From Ascarosepion bandense (lineage: Eukaryota; Mollusca; Cephalopoda; Sepiida; Sepiidae): DNA of 64,000 bases. Shown here one piece after another: positions 1-10,642 of this stretch. Position 1 is the stretch's first letter. Every line of letters starts with the position of its first letter. Where the stretch lies: assembly GCA_037127315.1 (NCBI GenBank), contig JBBBDQ010001294.1:271001-335000 (forward strand). The letters are read 5' to 3'. The notes beneath the pieces are model-generated. The model was not told where the DNA came from. It ran no database searches and saw only the letters and a program-made list of their open reading frames with translations. The translations under genes were made by a program, and so were the position numbers.

Positions 1-1195
1 TTGTCAAAGACACTGGAATAAGGAACGTCATATTTATAATTAAAATGCTTTCTGAAAGGGCAATACAAATGAAGAGGGACTTATACCTGTGCTTTATTGA
101 CTATGCAAAAGCATTTAACAAAATATGCCACAAAGAATTAATGGAGATGCTCAGCAGCCTTGACATATTTGGGAAAGACTTAAGAGTAATCAAGAATATT
201 TACTGGCAGCAAACCTCTTGTATATGGACAGATAATGAATTCAGCAGATATACAAAGCTAGAAAGACAAGGATATGTCTTTTCTCCGGATCTGTCCAACT
301 TGTACAGCAAGAATATTTTGTGGACCCTAGAAGTTATGCCTGGGTTCGTAATCAGAGGCCACAATTTAAACAACCTAAGGTCCGCAGATGATACAGTGCT
401 GATAGCAAACACATAAAGAAAGCTACAAGACCTCTTACAGAAGGTAGCTGAAGAGAGTGACAAGAAAGGACTATAAATAAACTGCAGGAAAACCGAATAC
501 ATGGTCATCAGTAAAAAGGGCAGCCTAATATGCCAAATACAGGAGGGGAATACTAAAATCAAGCAGGTACAAAAATTTAAATACCTGAGAAGTGTTATAA
601 CAGAAAATGGAAAGTGCGACACAGAGATTCAAAGGCGAATTGGTATGGCAAAGGAAGCATTCCAGAAGCTGAGTACTGTATTAAGAAATGATGCGATTTT
701 ACTTGAAACAAACTAGAGAGTACTGGATTGCCATGTGATGTCAGGTCTTCTATATGGCAGTGAATGTTGGACGATATCATTGAAGATGAAGGAAAAACTT
801 GAAGCAACTGAAATGTGGTTCTACAGAAGGATGCTGGGAATATCATGGATCAAGCATGTGAGCAATGATGAGGTTTTGGAAATGATGGAAACAAAAAGGA
901 AATTAATACTGAGCATCAGGAAGAGACAGCTGAAGTTCTTGGGACATGCAATAAGGAAAGAGGGCTTGAAGAACCTGATACTAACAGGCCAGATAGAGGG
1001 AAAAAGAGACAGGAGAAAGCAGCAGATAACATATTTGAAGGACCTAATCAGGTGGATGATGGACCAAGGATTGCATGGTGTAACAGGAGAAGATATGCTA
1101 AGAACCAATAGGAATACGGAGACATAGAAAGCCATGATCGCCTACATCCTGAAAGGACAGGGCACATAGAAGAAGAAGGTTTCATCCAAGATTTG
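1..1195 (+). pseudogene. LINE-A retrotransposon relic: RT domain to C-terminus and 3' end
   Basis: This is the 3' half of a non-LTR retrotransposon reverse transcriptase. Residues from about base 45 read FIDYAKAF (RT motif with the first catalytic Asp) and continue to a position where the active-site box YADD should be. Here it reads SADD (about base 380), so the catalytic tyrosine is lost. After stops and frame changes the RT thumb region continues (501-716), then the conserved C-terminus (735-1127, with SECWTIS, WFYRRMLGI and KFLGH). The body ends in AYILKGQGT at 1171, followed by a short GAA-rich tail. Several stops and shifts make it non-functional. The same family recurs at 12520-12585 and 27553-28908. 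Clade is uncertain (RTE-like by overall character). Orientation and identity as a LINE RT are secure. Confidence 0.9.
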
Positions 1196-1334
1196 ACAGG
1201 TTAAGTTTGTAATGAATGGGGAAGAATCCACTTATTAGTCAATTTTTCAAAGCAGATGTTTGTGAGAAGAAGCTGATACAAAGAGAATGAGGGTGGATTG
1301 TCACAAGGTGCACTACCTGGCCATTCATAACAAT

Positions 1335-1795
1335 CACCTGGAACATTAATTTCCTCTAATGGCTGAGTGTAAAATTAATTTCTCCTCTTAATTACCTGAA
1401 TAACTGATTTCTTCTGACAGTTGACTGGAAAATTTCTCATCACAGTTGCAGATAAAATTAATTTCTTCTAACAGTCTCCTATAAAATTAATTTCATTTAA
1501 AAGTCTCTTGTAAAATCAATTACTTCTCATAGTGGCTTGTATAATTAATTTCTTCTAACAGTTACCTGTAAATTAATTTCTTCTAAGAGTTTCCTGCAGA
1601 ATTAATTTCTTCTCACAGTTGCTTGTAAAATTAATTAAAATTAAAATAAAGTAAAATTTATTTCTTCTCACAGTCACCTCTAAAATTAACAGTTACCTGT
1701 AGAATTGATGTCTTTTCACAGTTGTCTCTAAAATTAATTTCTTCTAACAGTCTCTTGTAAAGTATAGTTGATTCTAACAGCAACCTAAATTAATT
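1335..1795. repeat. AT-rich minisatellite, about 32-bp unit
   Basis: About 13-14 diverged tandem units share the core AAATTAATTTCTTCTAACAG followed by a variable TTNCCTGTA. Unit length drifts between about 28 and 36 bases. Divergence among units indicates an old array. No reading frame or promoter is evident. Confidence 0.8.
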
Positions 1796-2124
1796 AAATA
1801 TGAAGAACACACAGAATGACAGACGCATGATGAAGTCCAATGTGCTCAATGGTAGAAATATTGTTATAACAACAAAGATGTGAACAATAGTTTGAATGCG
1901 CATAATGTAATTGATAATAGCTTCCCGTGCTAGAAATCCAGACAGAAATTGAATCCCAATAGATATCTAAAATAAAGCTAAAAATAAAATTAATCTCCAA
2001 GTCTAATTAATTTAAGACTAATAAGTTATGGTATTCTATTTATGAGCTCAGAAAACAAATGAAAACTGAAATCACCATTTCAAAAATAGTAAACACTTGT
2101 ATTGATTATTTACATCTTTTCCAT
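1796..2124. other. AT-rich stretch with no recognised feature
   Basis: Low-complexity AT-rich sequence. I see no coding motif, RNA fold or repeat boundary here. Confidence 0.5.
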
Positions 2125-2262
2125 TGTTTGGATTCTTGTCCTCATCTTGGTTGCCATATTCACATTATTTCAGCTGTTGTATACTCCAACCTTCTTCAGG
2201 TGATTTGAATTTTGAACTGAACCCTTTGTTTTGATAACTGGGGTAGATTGTTCTCAGTCCAT
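2125..2262 (+). repeat. Dispersed repeat, copy 1 (pairs with 7668-7818)
   Basis: The segment containing TTGCCATATTCACA, TCTTCAGGTGAT and TTTTGAACTGAACCCTTT recurs in the same order and orientation at 7668-7818 with about 80 percent identity by eye. In both places a tRNA-like SINE region lies downstream. Family unknown. Confidence 0.65.
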
Positions 2263-2267
2263 GTTCT

Positions 2268-2530
2268 CAAGGACACGTGGCTCAGTGGATAAAAGTGTTG
2301 GTTGGATCCAGTGACTTGAACCAAAGTGTTGTGGGGTACATTGTTTTTATTCCATATGTCATGCCACTTCAGGATGTCTTAGTTATCTCCATTTAATTGA
2401 ACTTGCTAAGTTTTTTGTTCAAGACTACTGTAGCTGGTGTATTGAACATACAACACTTTGAGTCAGGTCAGTGAATTCAGCCATTGCTTTTATCTTCTCT
2501 GCTATGTGTCCATGAGACATTAGTGTATGA
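2268..2530 (+). repeat. Possible tRNA-derived SINE fragment
   Basis: The sequence GTGGCTCAGTGGATAAAAG at about 2278 resembles a tRNA 5' arm and pol III A box. No convincing B box follows at tRNA spacing, and no second copy was found in this window. This is a weak SINE-head candidate only. Confidence 0.3.
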
Positions 2531-2656
2531 ATTTTTGGGACTTATAAACCTAATGTCTCAGTAGCCATTTTTACCAGAACTCATATTACAATCGATGCTT
2601 GTAATTGATTTTCTCTATCACTCTGTATTACTGGTTTTCATATTGTATTCATTTAT

Positions 2657-2939
2657 ATGCTTGGCAGGCTTTGGAGCTTTTTGCAGTCCAGCATATGTGC
2701 TGATTCCTTATGTTTTCCTATTTTCCAATGGTGTTTTCTTTTATTTCAACTTCATCCCATAGTGTATGGTGAACACTCATTTCCCTCCATATGTAATCAG
2801 CTATGCTTGATTTTTCTATTTCCCCTTGTCTTACAACCTTGCGGTATTCTTGCAGTCTTATCTTAAGGGGGCAGACTGTTTCTCTTTTATATTTCTTACT
2901 GCAGCTGCAAGGGACTATGTACATACAGTTCTTAGTCAT
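2657..2939 (-). pseudogene. Penelope-like GIY-YIG endonuclease domain relic
   Basis: The minus strand encodes a segment reading YIVPCSCSKKYKRET and then KIRLQEYRKVVRQGEIEKSS, ADYIW and a HH-x-LWDEV block. This matches the overall pattern of the GIY-YIG endonuclease of Penelope-like elements, in which a PCSC segment precedes YIGET and is followed by (I)KTRLKEHKR and an AEH helix. The YIG triad is changed to YKR here, so catalysis is probably lost. No reverse transcriptase remains upstream on the minus strand, so this is an isolated 3' fragment. The family call is from motif order only. Confidence 0.65.
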
Positions 2940-2984
2940 GTTCTCCTTTATTAAAGGTCTTATTTGGAAGAAATATCTGTGAAG

Positions 2985-3166
2985 ACAATATTACAAAATT
3001 ATACAAAAATTTACAAAATTATGAAATTTTTGAAACCAACATATTTATTTAAATTTATTTATTTAAAAATAAATCAGTGAAAAATAATAATTAAACAAAT
3101 AAATTTAAATAAACATGTCAGTTAATACCAATATCATAAATTTCCATATAATTTTGTAATATTGTT
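2985..3166. mobile_element. Foldback/MITE-like element with 18-bp perfect terminal repeats
   Basis: ACAATATTACAAAATTAT at 2985-3002 is the exact reverse complement of 3149-3166. The interior also pairs (blocks of TTTATTTAAATTTA against TAAATTTAAATAAA), so most of the 182 bases can fold into one hairpin. No coding capacity. No clear target-site duplication was identified. Confidence 0.65.
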
Positions 3167-3189
3167 ATTGGTTGCATTTGTTTACATTA

Positions 3190-3505
3190 GAATACGATCC
3201 CCAACAGAGAGAGATGCTTCTAAAAGAAATCAAGAGAATATATGTTCAAAAAGCTTAATTTGGACCTTGGTTACCATGAGATCTTCTGTGATTAAGTGGT
3301 AAAACAGATCAGATCTAATAGTGATCTCCCCCAGTATATGAGAGTATGCAGGTTTGAATCCTGCCAGATGATATATACTTTCTAAACAAGATTTCTTGAA
3401 CATCTAAGCTGGTGTATAATTAAAATATACTATTTAATTATAGAAAAAACAAAGTATCTACTCAAATATGAGTATCTACTAAAAATAAATTTAAACAAAT
3501 AAGTT
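3190..3505 (+). mobile_element. SINE-T1 copy (tRNA-derived), plus strand
   Basis: A tRNA-like head includes GCAGGTTTGAATCCTGCC at about 3350 (B box GGTTTGAATCC). A body follows that ends in a palindromic tail around TTTAATTA with AGTATCTACT. The same order of blocks is seen at 7845-8216 and, inverted, at 50378-50740. The A-box half is diverged (TGATTAAGTGG). This is a non-autonomous element, with no protein. Confidence 0.65.
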
Positions 3506-3521
3506 TAAATATATATATATA

Positions 3522-4025
3522 TTCTAGCAGTATAGCCCAGCATTGCTCGGGTGTAATGAAAGCTTTAAAACTAATCCATGAACCTGGAGCTCAGACTCTT
3601 TGGACATTGGCATGAAAGACTAAAAAGCAAAAGTTGTTTCCAGTTAAAGCAAAACCGTAGCCCGAAAGAAAAATGAATGGATGTAAGTCAAATTTTGATT
3701 TCCTGGTATTGATATCAAATTTTCTGCACTATTGAAAACTTCTGAATATTGAAAACTTTCTGCACTATTGAAACTTCTGAATATCGTTTCTTATGTCTTT
3801 GTCTATGAGTGTATCAAATTTGATTAAAATCGGACCACTCCTTCTATAACTCGATTTTTTCAATTATTGATTTTTGATATTTATTGGGGGTACCATGACA
3901 CAAAACCTAGCTAAGAACACTTGCAGACGCTTATAGTACAACTGTGTAAATTTTCAAGAAAATCAGTTCAGCTGTTTCAGAGTCTATAGGTAATGGACAT
4001 GCACACACAAAGTTCCATTTATAAA
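3522..4025 (+). repeat. Dispersed repeat R1, copy 1
   Basis: Begins CTAGCAGTATAGCCCAGC beside a (TA)n tract and ends with GTTCAGCTGTTTCAGAGTC, a run of ACACACAC and AAAGTTCCATTTATAAATA. Two further copies lie at 18132-18628 and 39464-40318. The fixed 5' start after TA repeats and fixed 3' end suggest a non-autonomous retroelement or the 3' end of a LINE. Clade not assigned. Confidence 0.75.
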
Positions 4026-4249
4026 TAGATTTAAATTTATATTTATATATATATATTCCTTCCTGTCATGCTCAGTACAGATAGCCTGGGAGGAAACTTC
4101 TAATAATCCTCTCAAATATTTTGAAATCTCTTTTGATAGCAAGGGAACACTTGTGAATATATAAATCACAAGAAAGGGACACTCAAGATAGAGCATTACT
4201 GGCTAAAATGTGTGATATGAATGTATGAATTGGTAGAAAGAAATTAATA

Positions 4250-4609
4250 TTATGATGTTAAAAAAAAAGAGATAACGCTTGATCCTTGACGCGATGAAGA
4301 GGTTAAGATTGTAATATTCAGGAAAGCACCAATGTAGGAGTCTGAAAACCTAAAATAGTAGTTAATAGGAAAAAGCTGCCTAAGTGACATATCTTTCTTA
4401 CTATTGGAATATGGAGAAAGTGTGCATGATTCAACTTCATAGCATGTTTTAGCAGAAAAGGTCTGAACTAAAAATGTAGCTAATCTGAACAAAGAAGAAT
4501 GAATATGTTTATTGAAATTGTATTTAAATTTTAAAAGATTACAATTATAAGGGAAGCAAGTAAATGTAAGGGAGTTAGAATAGAATTGGCAGATAACTAT
4601 AATCTTCAA
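4250..4609 (-). pseudogene. LINE-B C-terminal fragment, minus strand
   Basis: The minus-strand frame contains SNSLTFTCFPYNCNLLKFK, the decayed equivalent of the LINE-B C-terminal block WNSLP-x-CFPDSYNLQ-x-FK seen intact at 19600. It lies head-to-head with a plus-strand copy starting at 4586. It lacks the RT and is non-functional. Confidence 0.65.
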
Positions 4610-4745
4610 AAATTTAAATGCAACATCAATAGCTATCTACTGCCTCTTGTATCCCATTCATCTTTTGCCCTTTTTCTCCAATCCTCCCTGTACTCAGTAT
4701 TCTCTGTCACTTTCATTCCCTCTAATCCCCTGCATGCCAGTGGTA
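4586..4745 (+). pseudogene. LINE-B C-terminal and 3'UTR fragment, plus strand
   Basis: Read forward, the sequence gives ADNYNLQKFKCNINSYLL, the same LINE-B terminal helix. A pyrimidine-rich stretch and CCCTGCATGCCAGTGG follow, matching the LINE-B 3'UTR motif. It abuts the minus-strand copy to its left, so two LINE-B 3' ends are arranged as an inverted pair with a shared core. Confidence 0.6.
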
Positions 4746-4854
4746 TTCTGGTCTTACCCTAAACCCCATCAGTTCTAGTAGAGCATAGGCCATCAAGAAA
4801 GGGGTTGTTAATGCTTCTGTAACTTGTTTGTTTTTTACAGGTAGAAAAAAACAA

Positions 4855-5042
4855 GGTAGACTGTTTGCCAACCAAGGCTATAGAACCAGTCTGTTCTATT
4901 TTACCCATAGCTGGAGGGAAAAGAGATGGATTAATACATTTCCTAAGGGTATTTGCACATAAGTGAATGCAATAAATTCAACTGGAATTCGAAGTCGGCT
5001 CTCCAATTTCTAATTCCGAGCTGGTATCCACTGCACCTCAAC
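4855..5042 (-). mobile_element. SINE-T3 fragment, minus strand
   Basis: The reverse complement carries the tRNA-like head (GGTGCAGTGGATACCAGCTC and B-box-like TTCGAATTCC) and the conserved body CCTTAGGAAATG/TTAATCCATCTC. The 3' part with the (TGAC)n tail is missing. Another full minus-strand copy is at 63303-63612. Confidence 0.75.
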
Positions 5043-5045
5043 ATA

Positions 5046-6348
5046 AATTTTGACGTTAATTTAGGTGAAATGATTGAAAAAAATCATAGGTGGCATTGTG
5101 TGTAGCATTTGATATACCATATTTTAGTGTAAGTTTCTGACAATCACTGGTAATGATAATATTAGCCAAGCCATTTCCTTATAAGGGCAGGTTGAGCCAT
5201 CATTGACCAAGTACTACTTTTGATGAAATTTATAAAATCTTTCTATTAAAACAAATTTTCAGGAAAATAGGTCTCTCAAGTCCAGTCGCAGTTATTTATA
5301 CTGAAGAGGGCTTCATTCCTAAATTTTTGTCCACATTTAAATGTCAGCATTTCAATTATATCCTTATTTTCTCTTTGAGTTCCCTCTGCTATTCATTTTA
5401 TTTGTTGCTGCTCTTGAAAGTTCTCAGTTATTGCAATTTTTTTCTGTTTGATACAGTTCTTTGTAATTCCATAGGGCCAGTCCATGATGTTTGAAGAACA
5501 GTTCTTGCTCAGACTTATTGGGTTCGTTTGCTGGTAGCCATTTTTAATCACTGAGCTGAGAAAGCAGCTGATAGTTTGGATATTTCTGAATGGCACTGGC
5601 GCCATTAATGATATCCACATGAAAGTCTTGTTTCAACCAGACTATTTAAGTAGATGATTCATTTTTAAGTTAATGTTTAGGTTCCATCGCAATTTGTGGT
5701 GTTGGGTGAAACTATTCCCAGTACAGTTTTTAATATGGTCACTTTCCTTATCTCAAATACTAAATTTATCATAACTGAGCTATAGTTCTTACTAATTTTA
5801 CATCCTGAACTTTTATGTTAGATTCTGTGTATGTCATAAACACTTTCATTCCAATTTCAGTAACAAGCTTGTGTAAAGAGCTATCAAAACAACAAAGGAC
5901 AGTAAAAAGTTAAACATTAACCCCGAAACACTAACAATCAATTAAAGTTACACCCCTACTAATCATGAGTAAATCATAACCTGAATTTGAAATTATCAAA
6001 AAAATATTGAATATAAATCTTTATTTGAAAGATTTATATTTAGGAGAGAAGGTTACATGCAGGCACTTCAAGCGTTATACTTTGATTTAACACTAACAAG
6101 AACTTAAAAAACATTAATTAGGTAAGAAAATCAGGTACTGAAAATTGTAATTAAAATGGCGTCATTTGCACTGGGTGCTATATACCCATGGTTAGTGTTC
6201 TTGGGCTAATAAAAATTATGAAAGATAGAAAGCTGTAGACAGCCATTTAGGTTAGGTATCAACAAATGTTAAATAACTTGTGCATCTAAAGTATTTCTTT
6301 GCACTGATTTCTTCTTTCCACACTTACCTTAATCCTCCAGTATTCTAT
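5046..6348. other. Unclassified AT-rich DNA with one coding-like relic
   Basis: No family was recognised over most of this 1.3 kb. On the minus strand at 5393-5640 two overlapping frames read PNYQLLSQLSD, KWLPANEPNKSEQELFF and HGLALWNYKELYQTEK, which has protein-like composition but contains internal stops. It may be an old transposase or retroelement piece. I do not recognise it and assign no function. Confidence 0.4.
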
Positions 6349-6412
6349 TTGTTTTAATCATTTAACCCGAAAGCAAAGCGGGATCACCACTAATATGCAG
6401 GGGATTACAGTG
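6349..6412 (-). repeat. LINE-B 3' terminal fragment, minus strand
   Basis: T-rich start, then ATCATTTAACCCGAAAGCAA, CACTAATATGCAGGGGATTACA. This is the reverse complement of the LINE-B 3'UTR signature seen at 19850-19920 (CCCCCTGCGCAGTAGTGGCA, GCTTGGGGTGAAACG, poly-A). Confidence 0.6.
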
Positions 6413-6929
6413 TGTGGCAGATAGAGTGAACTAGAACTGTAGAATGGCAGAAATGATGAATAGGACCTGCCTTATTCCTGACAAAAGAGAGTTCATCTGT
6501 GTCTGGCATGTAGGACTTCAATCTGAGAACAGTCTATAATGTCCTTGTGATAAAAAAAATAATAAAATGAATTACTTTGTCAAATCAAAAAACAATGTGT
6601 TGCATGTATTCTACGGTGAAAAATATGGTGAAGCTGAAAAAACTGAATACAATTAGTAAAATAACAAGAACTGCTATGTGAATCAAAAGTTATGCTAATG
6701 ATTCTTGTCTCCATGTCTGGTGTGGTCAAACAGAAATATTGTTCAGTGAATAAATGCTGTCTTTACTTATAGGGGTTGGATCTTTGGGAGATTGGTAAAA
6801 AGTACATTTCTATTATTGCAAGGTAAAGATTGGATTTCTGTCCTTGTTTTTGTTATTACATTGCTGGTTGGTCTGTTCACAAGAGATTTGTAACCAAATT
6901 TCTTACTGGCACAAGAATTTTTTACTCAG
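6413..6929. other. No recognised feature
   Basis: AT-rich sequence with no motif I can identify. Confidence 0.4.
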
Positions 6930-7189
6930 TCTTAGAAAAGACTGGGTACAGAGTGTGTTGAGAAAAAGATAAAAGATGGCTGGGATTCAAGAAGCCAGAA
7001 GAAGGTAACTGATGATTTTTGAAGATTGTAGCTATCAGGGAAGCATGTAAATGGAATGGAATTCAGCAGGTGGGAACTGCAAGAAAAGAAACTGTTCAAG
7101 TAGGAGAGAAGGTTACATTTAACTATTTCAATGTTAAAAGTGTAGGATGCCACTCTAGTAGCACATATAAATTCATGTGGTCGAGGCAC
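6930..7189 (-). pseudogene. LINE-B C-terminal fragment, minus strand
   Basis: The minus-strand frame contains IEIVKCNLLSYLNSFFSCSS, then LLNSIPFTCFPDSYNLQK. This is the LINE-B C-terminus, with CFPDSYNLQ perfectly kept, followed by a diverged SFIFFSTHSVPSLF tail. Only about 85 codons remain and no RT is attached. Confidence 0.75.
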
Positions 7190-7667
7190 TGGGAAAAGTT
7201 TGTCAGCTATACATAATGCAATACATAGTGTTTGTTAAAATGAGTTATGACACATGGTCTGATGACTGAAGTGTGAAACTGACAGTCACTATGCAGTGTT
7301 GATTATAATGTTTACTCTGACTTTGGTTCTCTCTGTTTGTCTCTAATGGGTATTGAGGCAGTCAGAATTAATTTAAATAAGTTATGGGAAAATTGAATTG
7401 AAAAAACTGTCTATTTAATTTTTTTTAAGACGTTGTGACACATCTGCCACAAACTATGTCAGGTTTTCTTATGATGTGATCTGCTTGCTGCACTTTTTAT
7501 CAGGTGACAGAATAAGTGCCCATCACTGAACAGAAACCTTTGTCATGCCAAGTTCATTGTGCAAAATATTCTCAACTCTCTCACAGAATATGCTTATAGC
7601 ATTTGGCTATTTAGTTTTTAGTCAGTCACTTGTTGTTCATCAGAGCTAGAATCCAATTAAATTTTAT
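7190..7667. other. No recognised feature
   Basis: AT-rich unique-looking sequence. No coding or repeat signature seen. Confidence 0.4.
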
Positions 7668-7818
7668 TGATTACATTATTTACATTGTTCAGACTGTTGT
7701 TCTCATCTTTGTTGCCATATTCACAATGTTTCAGCCATTTCATGCTCCAACCATCTTCAGGTGATGAAAAATTTTGAACTGAACCCTTTATTATGATCAC
7801 TGGGTTAGATTGTTCTCA
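7668..7818 (+). repeat. Dispersed repeat, copy 2 (pairs with 2125-2262)
   Basis: Same blocks as 2125-2262 (TTGCCATATTCACAATGTTTC, ATCTTCAGGTGAT, TTTTGAACTGAACCCTTTAT) in the same orientation. Confidence 0.65.
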
Positions 7819-7844
7819 TTTCATGAGTCATGCCACCTTTCAAT

Positions 7845-8216
7845 ATTTTGAATGTTCAAACAAATCATTTCAAATTGTCAGTTGTTTATAACCAAGTTTC
7901 ATTAATCTTTGTTAATTTCCATTACATGTTTACATTTGTTGACATTACGATACATTTCAGAGCAGATATGGTTATTGTGATAAATCAAAAACTGTGTTAT
8001 ATAGGCTTGATTAAAACTTTGTTTAGACTCTTGGTTGAGAGGTCTAGGATGTGCTAGATCACATGGTAACTTCCCCTACGTGGATAGGGTTTGCAGGTTC
8101 GAATCCTGCTGAATGACACACATTTTCGTAATAAAAATTTATCATAAATAATCAGGCCAGTAGATATAAAGATATAATACTGTTTAATTAAAAAAACAGA
8201 ATATCTACTTTAATAT
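7845..8216 (+). mobile_element. SINE-T1 copy, best preserved
   Basis: The tRNA-like head reads TTGGTTGAGAGGTCTAGGAT (good A box, TGGTTGAGAGG) and GCAGGTTCGAATCCTGCTG (perfect B box GGTTCGAATCC) at about 8031-8112. The spacing fits a tRNA with a long variable arm, as in Leu or Ser tRNA. The body ends with CAGTAGATAT, TGTTTAATTA and GAATATCTACT. It borders directly on the Tc1 transposon at 8220. Confidence 0.75.
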
Positions 8217-8219
8217 CTA

Positions 8220-9786
8220 TAGTGACATGCATAAGTATTGGATACATGTTATTTTCTGTTATAACTCTAGTTTATGTTCACCATTTTGTCTGATATTTGG
8301 TAAGTAATATCTCGTAAGGTTGTTTTAGTTGTATATGGAAGGAAAATTAAAAACTCATGGTTGAATCCATTTTATAATCAAAGTTCAAAATTACCCTATG
8401 TAAAAGTATTGGAGACATCAATTTAATATTTTGTTGCGTAGCCTCTGTTTTGTTTCACTGCTTCCAGTCGCTTTCTATAGTTGGCCACAAGTTTTCCACA
8501 CTGATCCACCATTACTTTACCCTATTCTTCCTTGCATAATTCCTATAATTGTTTGATATTTTGTGGAATTCCGCTTATGAACTTTAACCTTTAAAATATT
8601 CCACATATTCTCAATTGGATTCAATTCAGAAGACTGACTTGGCCAATTGAGAGTATTTATACCATTATTTTCAAACCATTCCTTTGTAAGTTTTGCAGTA
8701 TGTTTGGGATCATTGCCATGTTGAAGCACAAAATTCCGACCATGTCCTAAAGAAGTTGCAGATTTCTTAAGGTTCTTCTCTAAAATTTCCCTGTACATGC
8801 TACTATTCATTCTGCCATGGATAACTCGGACTCATCAGTGCCCTTGGATGAAAAGCATCCCCATATCATAATGGAACCACCCTCAAACTTAACTGTGGGA
8901 ATGGGATTGTGCTTGTTGAAGGCAGTGCCATTTTTTCGTCAAACGCTTATTGCTGTGTTCCTTTTGAATAGTTCAACTTTCATTTCATCTGACCAGATAA
9001 CTTTTTTCCAAAACTGCATACCTTTCTTTTCATAAGTTTCAACAAACTTTAATCGATCTTTGACATGTTTGGTTTTCAGTAAAGACACTTTTCTTGGTGA
9101 TCTTGAATGAAAGCCTGTACGATATAGAGCTCTGCTTATGGTATCCTTACTTACATTAATTCCAGCACCCTCAAGATCAGTTTTAGATTCAGAACGAGTA
9201 ATAACTTTTTTTTGTGCACATTTTTGCTGATCTACCTTGAAGTCCTCTCATTTATTTTTCTCGGTCGTCTATTTCTTGGAAGGTTTGCTATACTATTGCC
9301 ATACTTCTTATAATTTCTGACAATGTTTCTTACTGTACTTAGTGCTAGATTCATTTCTTTGCTAATTTTTTGGTAACATTGTCCTCCTTTGTGACATTCA
9401 ATGATTCTCTCTTGTATATCTCTGGATAATTCTTTAGTTTTTGCCATTTTTAATCCTTGAACTGCAGAATGCACATCAAAGAGTCAGATGATTATCTTGT
9501 AAGCAATTGTGTACTTCTCTGATTGGTCAGAGATAACATTCCAATACTATAAAAAATTTGAATATTTAAAGTTTTTTAAAATACAAAGTTTTGATTGGAA
9601 ATTTGAAAATAGTATCATGTATTCAATACTTTTGCAATGGATAAATTTGAACTTTGATAAAAGAAAATGGATTCAACCTAAAACAACTTTACAAGAAATT
9701 ACTTACCAACTATCAGACAAAATGGCAAACATAAACTAGAGTTATCAAAGAAAATAACATGTACCCAATACTTATGCATGTCACTG
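8220..9786 (-). mobile_element. Complete Tc1-like DNA transposon with IR/DR termini
   Basis: Both ends are visible. Left CA/TAGTGACATGCATAAG starts after TA (8218-8219), and right CTTATGCATGTCACTG ends before TA (9787-9788). The inverted repeats are long, about 190 bases (8220 to about 8415 and about 9600 to 9786). Each holds two copies of the short direct repeat ATAAGTATTGGA/G-TAC (outer) and TAAAAGTATTGGAGAC (inner), the arrangement of IR/DR-type Tc1 elements. Total length is 1567 bases. The transposase lies on the minus strand and is broken, so the copy is not autonomous. Confidence 0.92.
8517..9447 (-). pseudogene. Tc1 transposase, frame-broken, catalytic Asp lost
   Basis: The N-terminus MAKTKELSRDIQERIIECHK begins the paired HTH domain (start at about 9447) with PRNRRPRKI as the AT-hook-like linker. 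After a frame change near 9235 the catalytic core continues with WSDEMK (first Asp), [14 protein letters not shown], then after another break [11 protein letters not shown] and ELNPIENMW. In functional relatives the second motif reads DNDPKHT. Here the first Asp is Gly, so the second catalytic residue is lost. From that position to the Glu there are 34 residues, giving the DD34E spacing of Tc1. At least two frameshifts and a stop are present. Confidence 0.9.
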
Positions 9787-9789
9787 TAT

Positions 9790-10338
9790 ATATAATGTAG
9801 AACACTTGGTATATTAGTCAGGTAAATTCCAGTAGAGAAGAACTCAATGTTAAATTCATTTATTTAATTTAACAGAGTAATATAATTTAGAAAAAATTTA
9901 GATATTCTACAATTTCATGGGTAATAAATATTTTGCCACCAATGATGACCTGGTGGCTTGTCAGACCCAAATGATACAGTAGTTAATCTTCAAAATATCC
10001 CCCAAGAAAACCTTATACACAGACGCTCACATGCCCATATTTAGAATAGACATATGTAATGGTAATTTACAAAAAACAATTCCTCGCTCATTCAAAACAA
10101 CCCCAAAGAAAGAAAAAAGAAAAAAAAAAGTAGACAATTGATAAATGGAAAGAAGAGAAAAAAGGAAAGAAATAGAAATAGAAAGAAAACAAACAATATA
10201 CAGATAAATGAATGTTAACATCAAGTATCAACCCAGCATCTATAGCAACTCTTCTGCTTTGTTAGAAAAACATGACATGGAAATTTAACATTGAAATTTA
10301 GTTTTAAATATAATGGGACATTTTTATGGTAAAAAATG
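9790..10338 (-). repeat. Repeat R7, copy 1, left arm of palindrome
   Basis: Inverted relative to 10643-11082. Bases 9898-10338 are nearly the exact reverse complement of that segment (a few substitutions and short poly-purine length differences). The outer part 9790-9897 is missing from the right arm but present in the third copy at 61340-62320, which shows the repeat end near GGAATTTACCTG with ACCAAGTGTTCTA. No coding capacity; one purine-rich tract (10090-10200). Confidence 0.85.
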
Positions 10339-10642
10339 AATTTAATTTAATATTAAATTCCATGTCATGTTTTTCTAAGAATGCATATAATTGTAATAGA
10401 CATTGGTGTCGATCTAAGACGTTTATTTAAATTTATTTTTTATTTAAACTATCTGCTCTCATTCTAATTATTTGCTTTTTCTCTCTCTTTTTGAAGTTTA
10501 TCTTTCTAACTTTTCCTTTTTTCCTAGATTTAATTATAATTTTTGTTTTCTTTTATAAGTTTTAATTATTTTAGCTGAATTTTTAAAATAATATTAATAG
10601 TAGTTACTTTTATATGTATAATAAAATTATGATTTACAATTT
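10339..10642. repeat. Loop of the R7 palindrome
   Basis: About 304 bases between the two arms. It matches the 5' part of the third R7 copy at about 61440-61660 (shared TTTTTAAAATAATA, TAGTAGTTA, AATTATGAT blocks), so it belongs to the right-hand copy and is not foreign sequence. It starts with a second, partial version of CCATGTCATGTTTTTCTAAG found in both arms. Confidence 0.75.

Noticed and set aside
5393..5620. 75-codon minus-strand frame
   Set aside because: Not accepted as a gene because the protein-like reading is divided between frames with stops. Kept only as an unassigned relic.
8031..8120. A possible functional tRNA gene
   Set aside because: A and B boxes are good, but the acceptor stem does not pair convincingly, and the sequence continues into a SINE body shared with two other loci.
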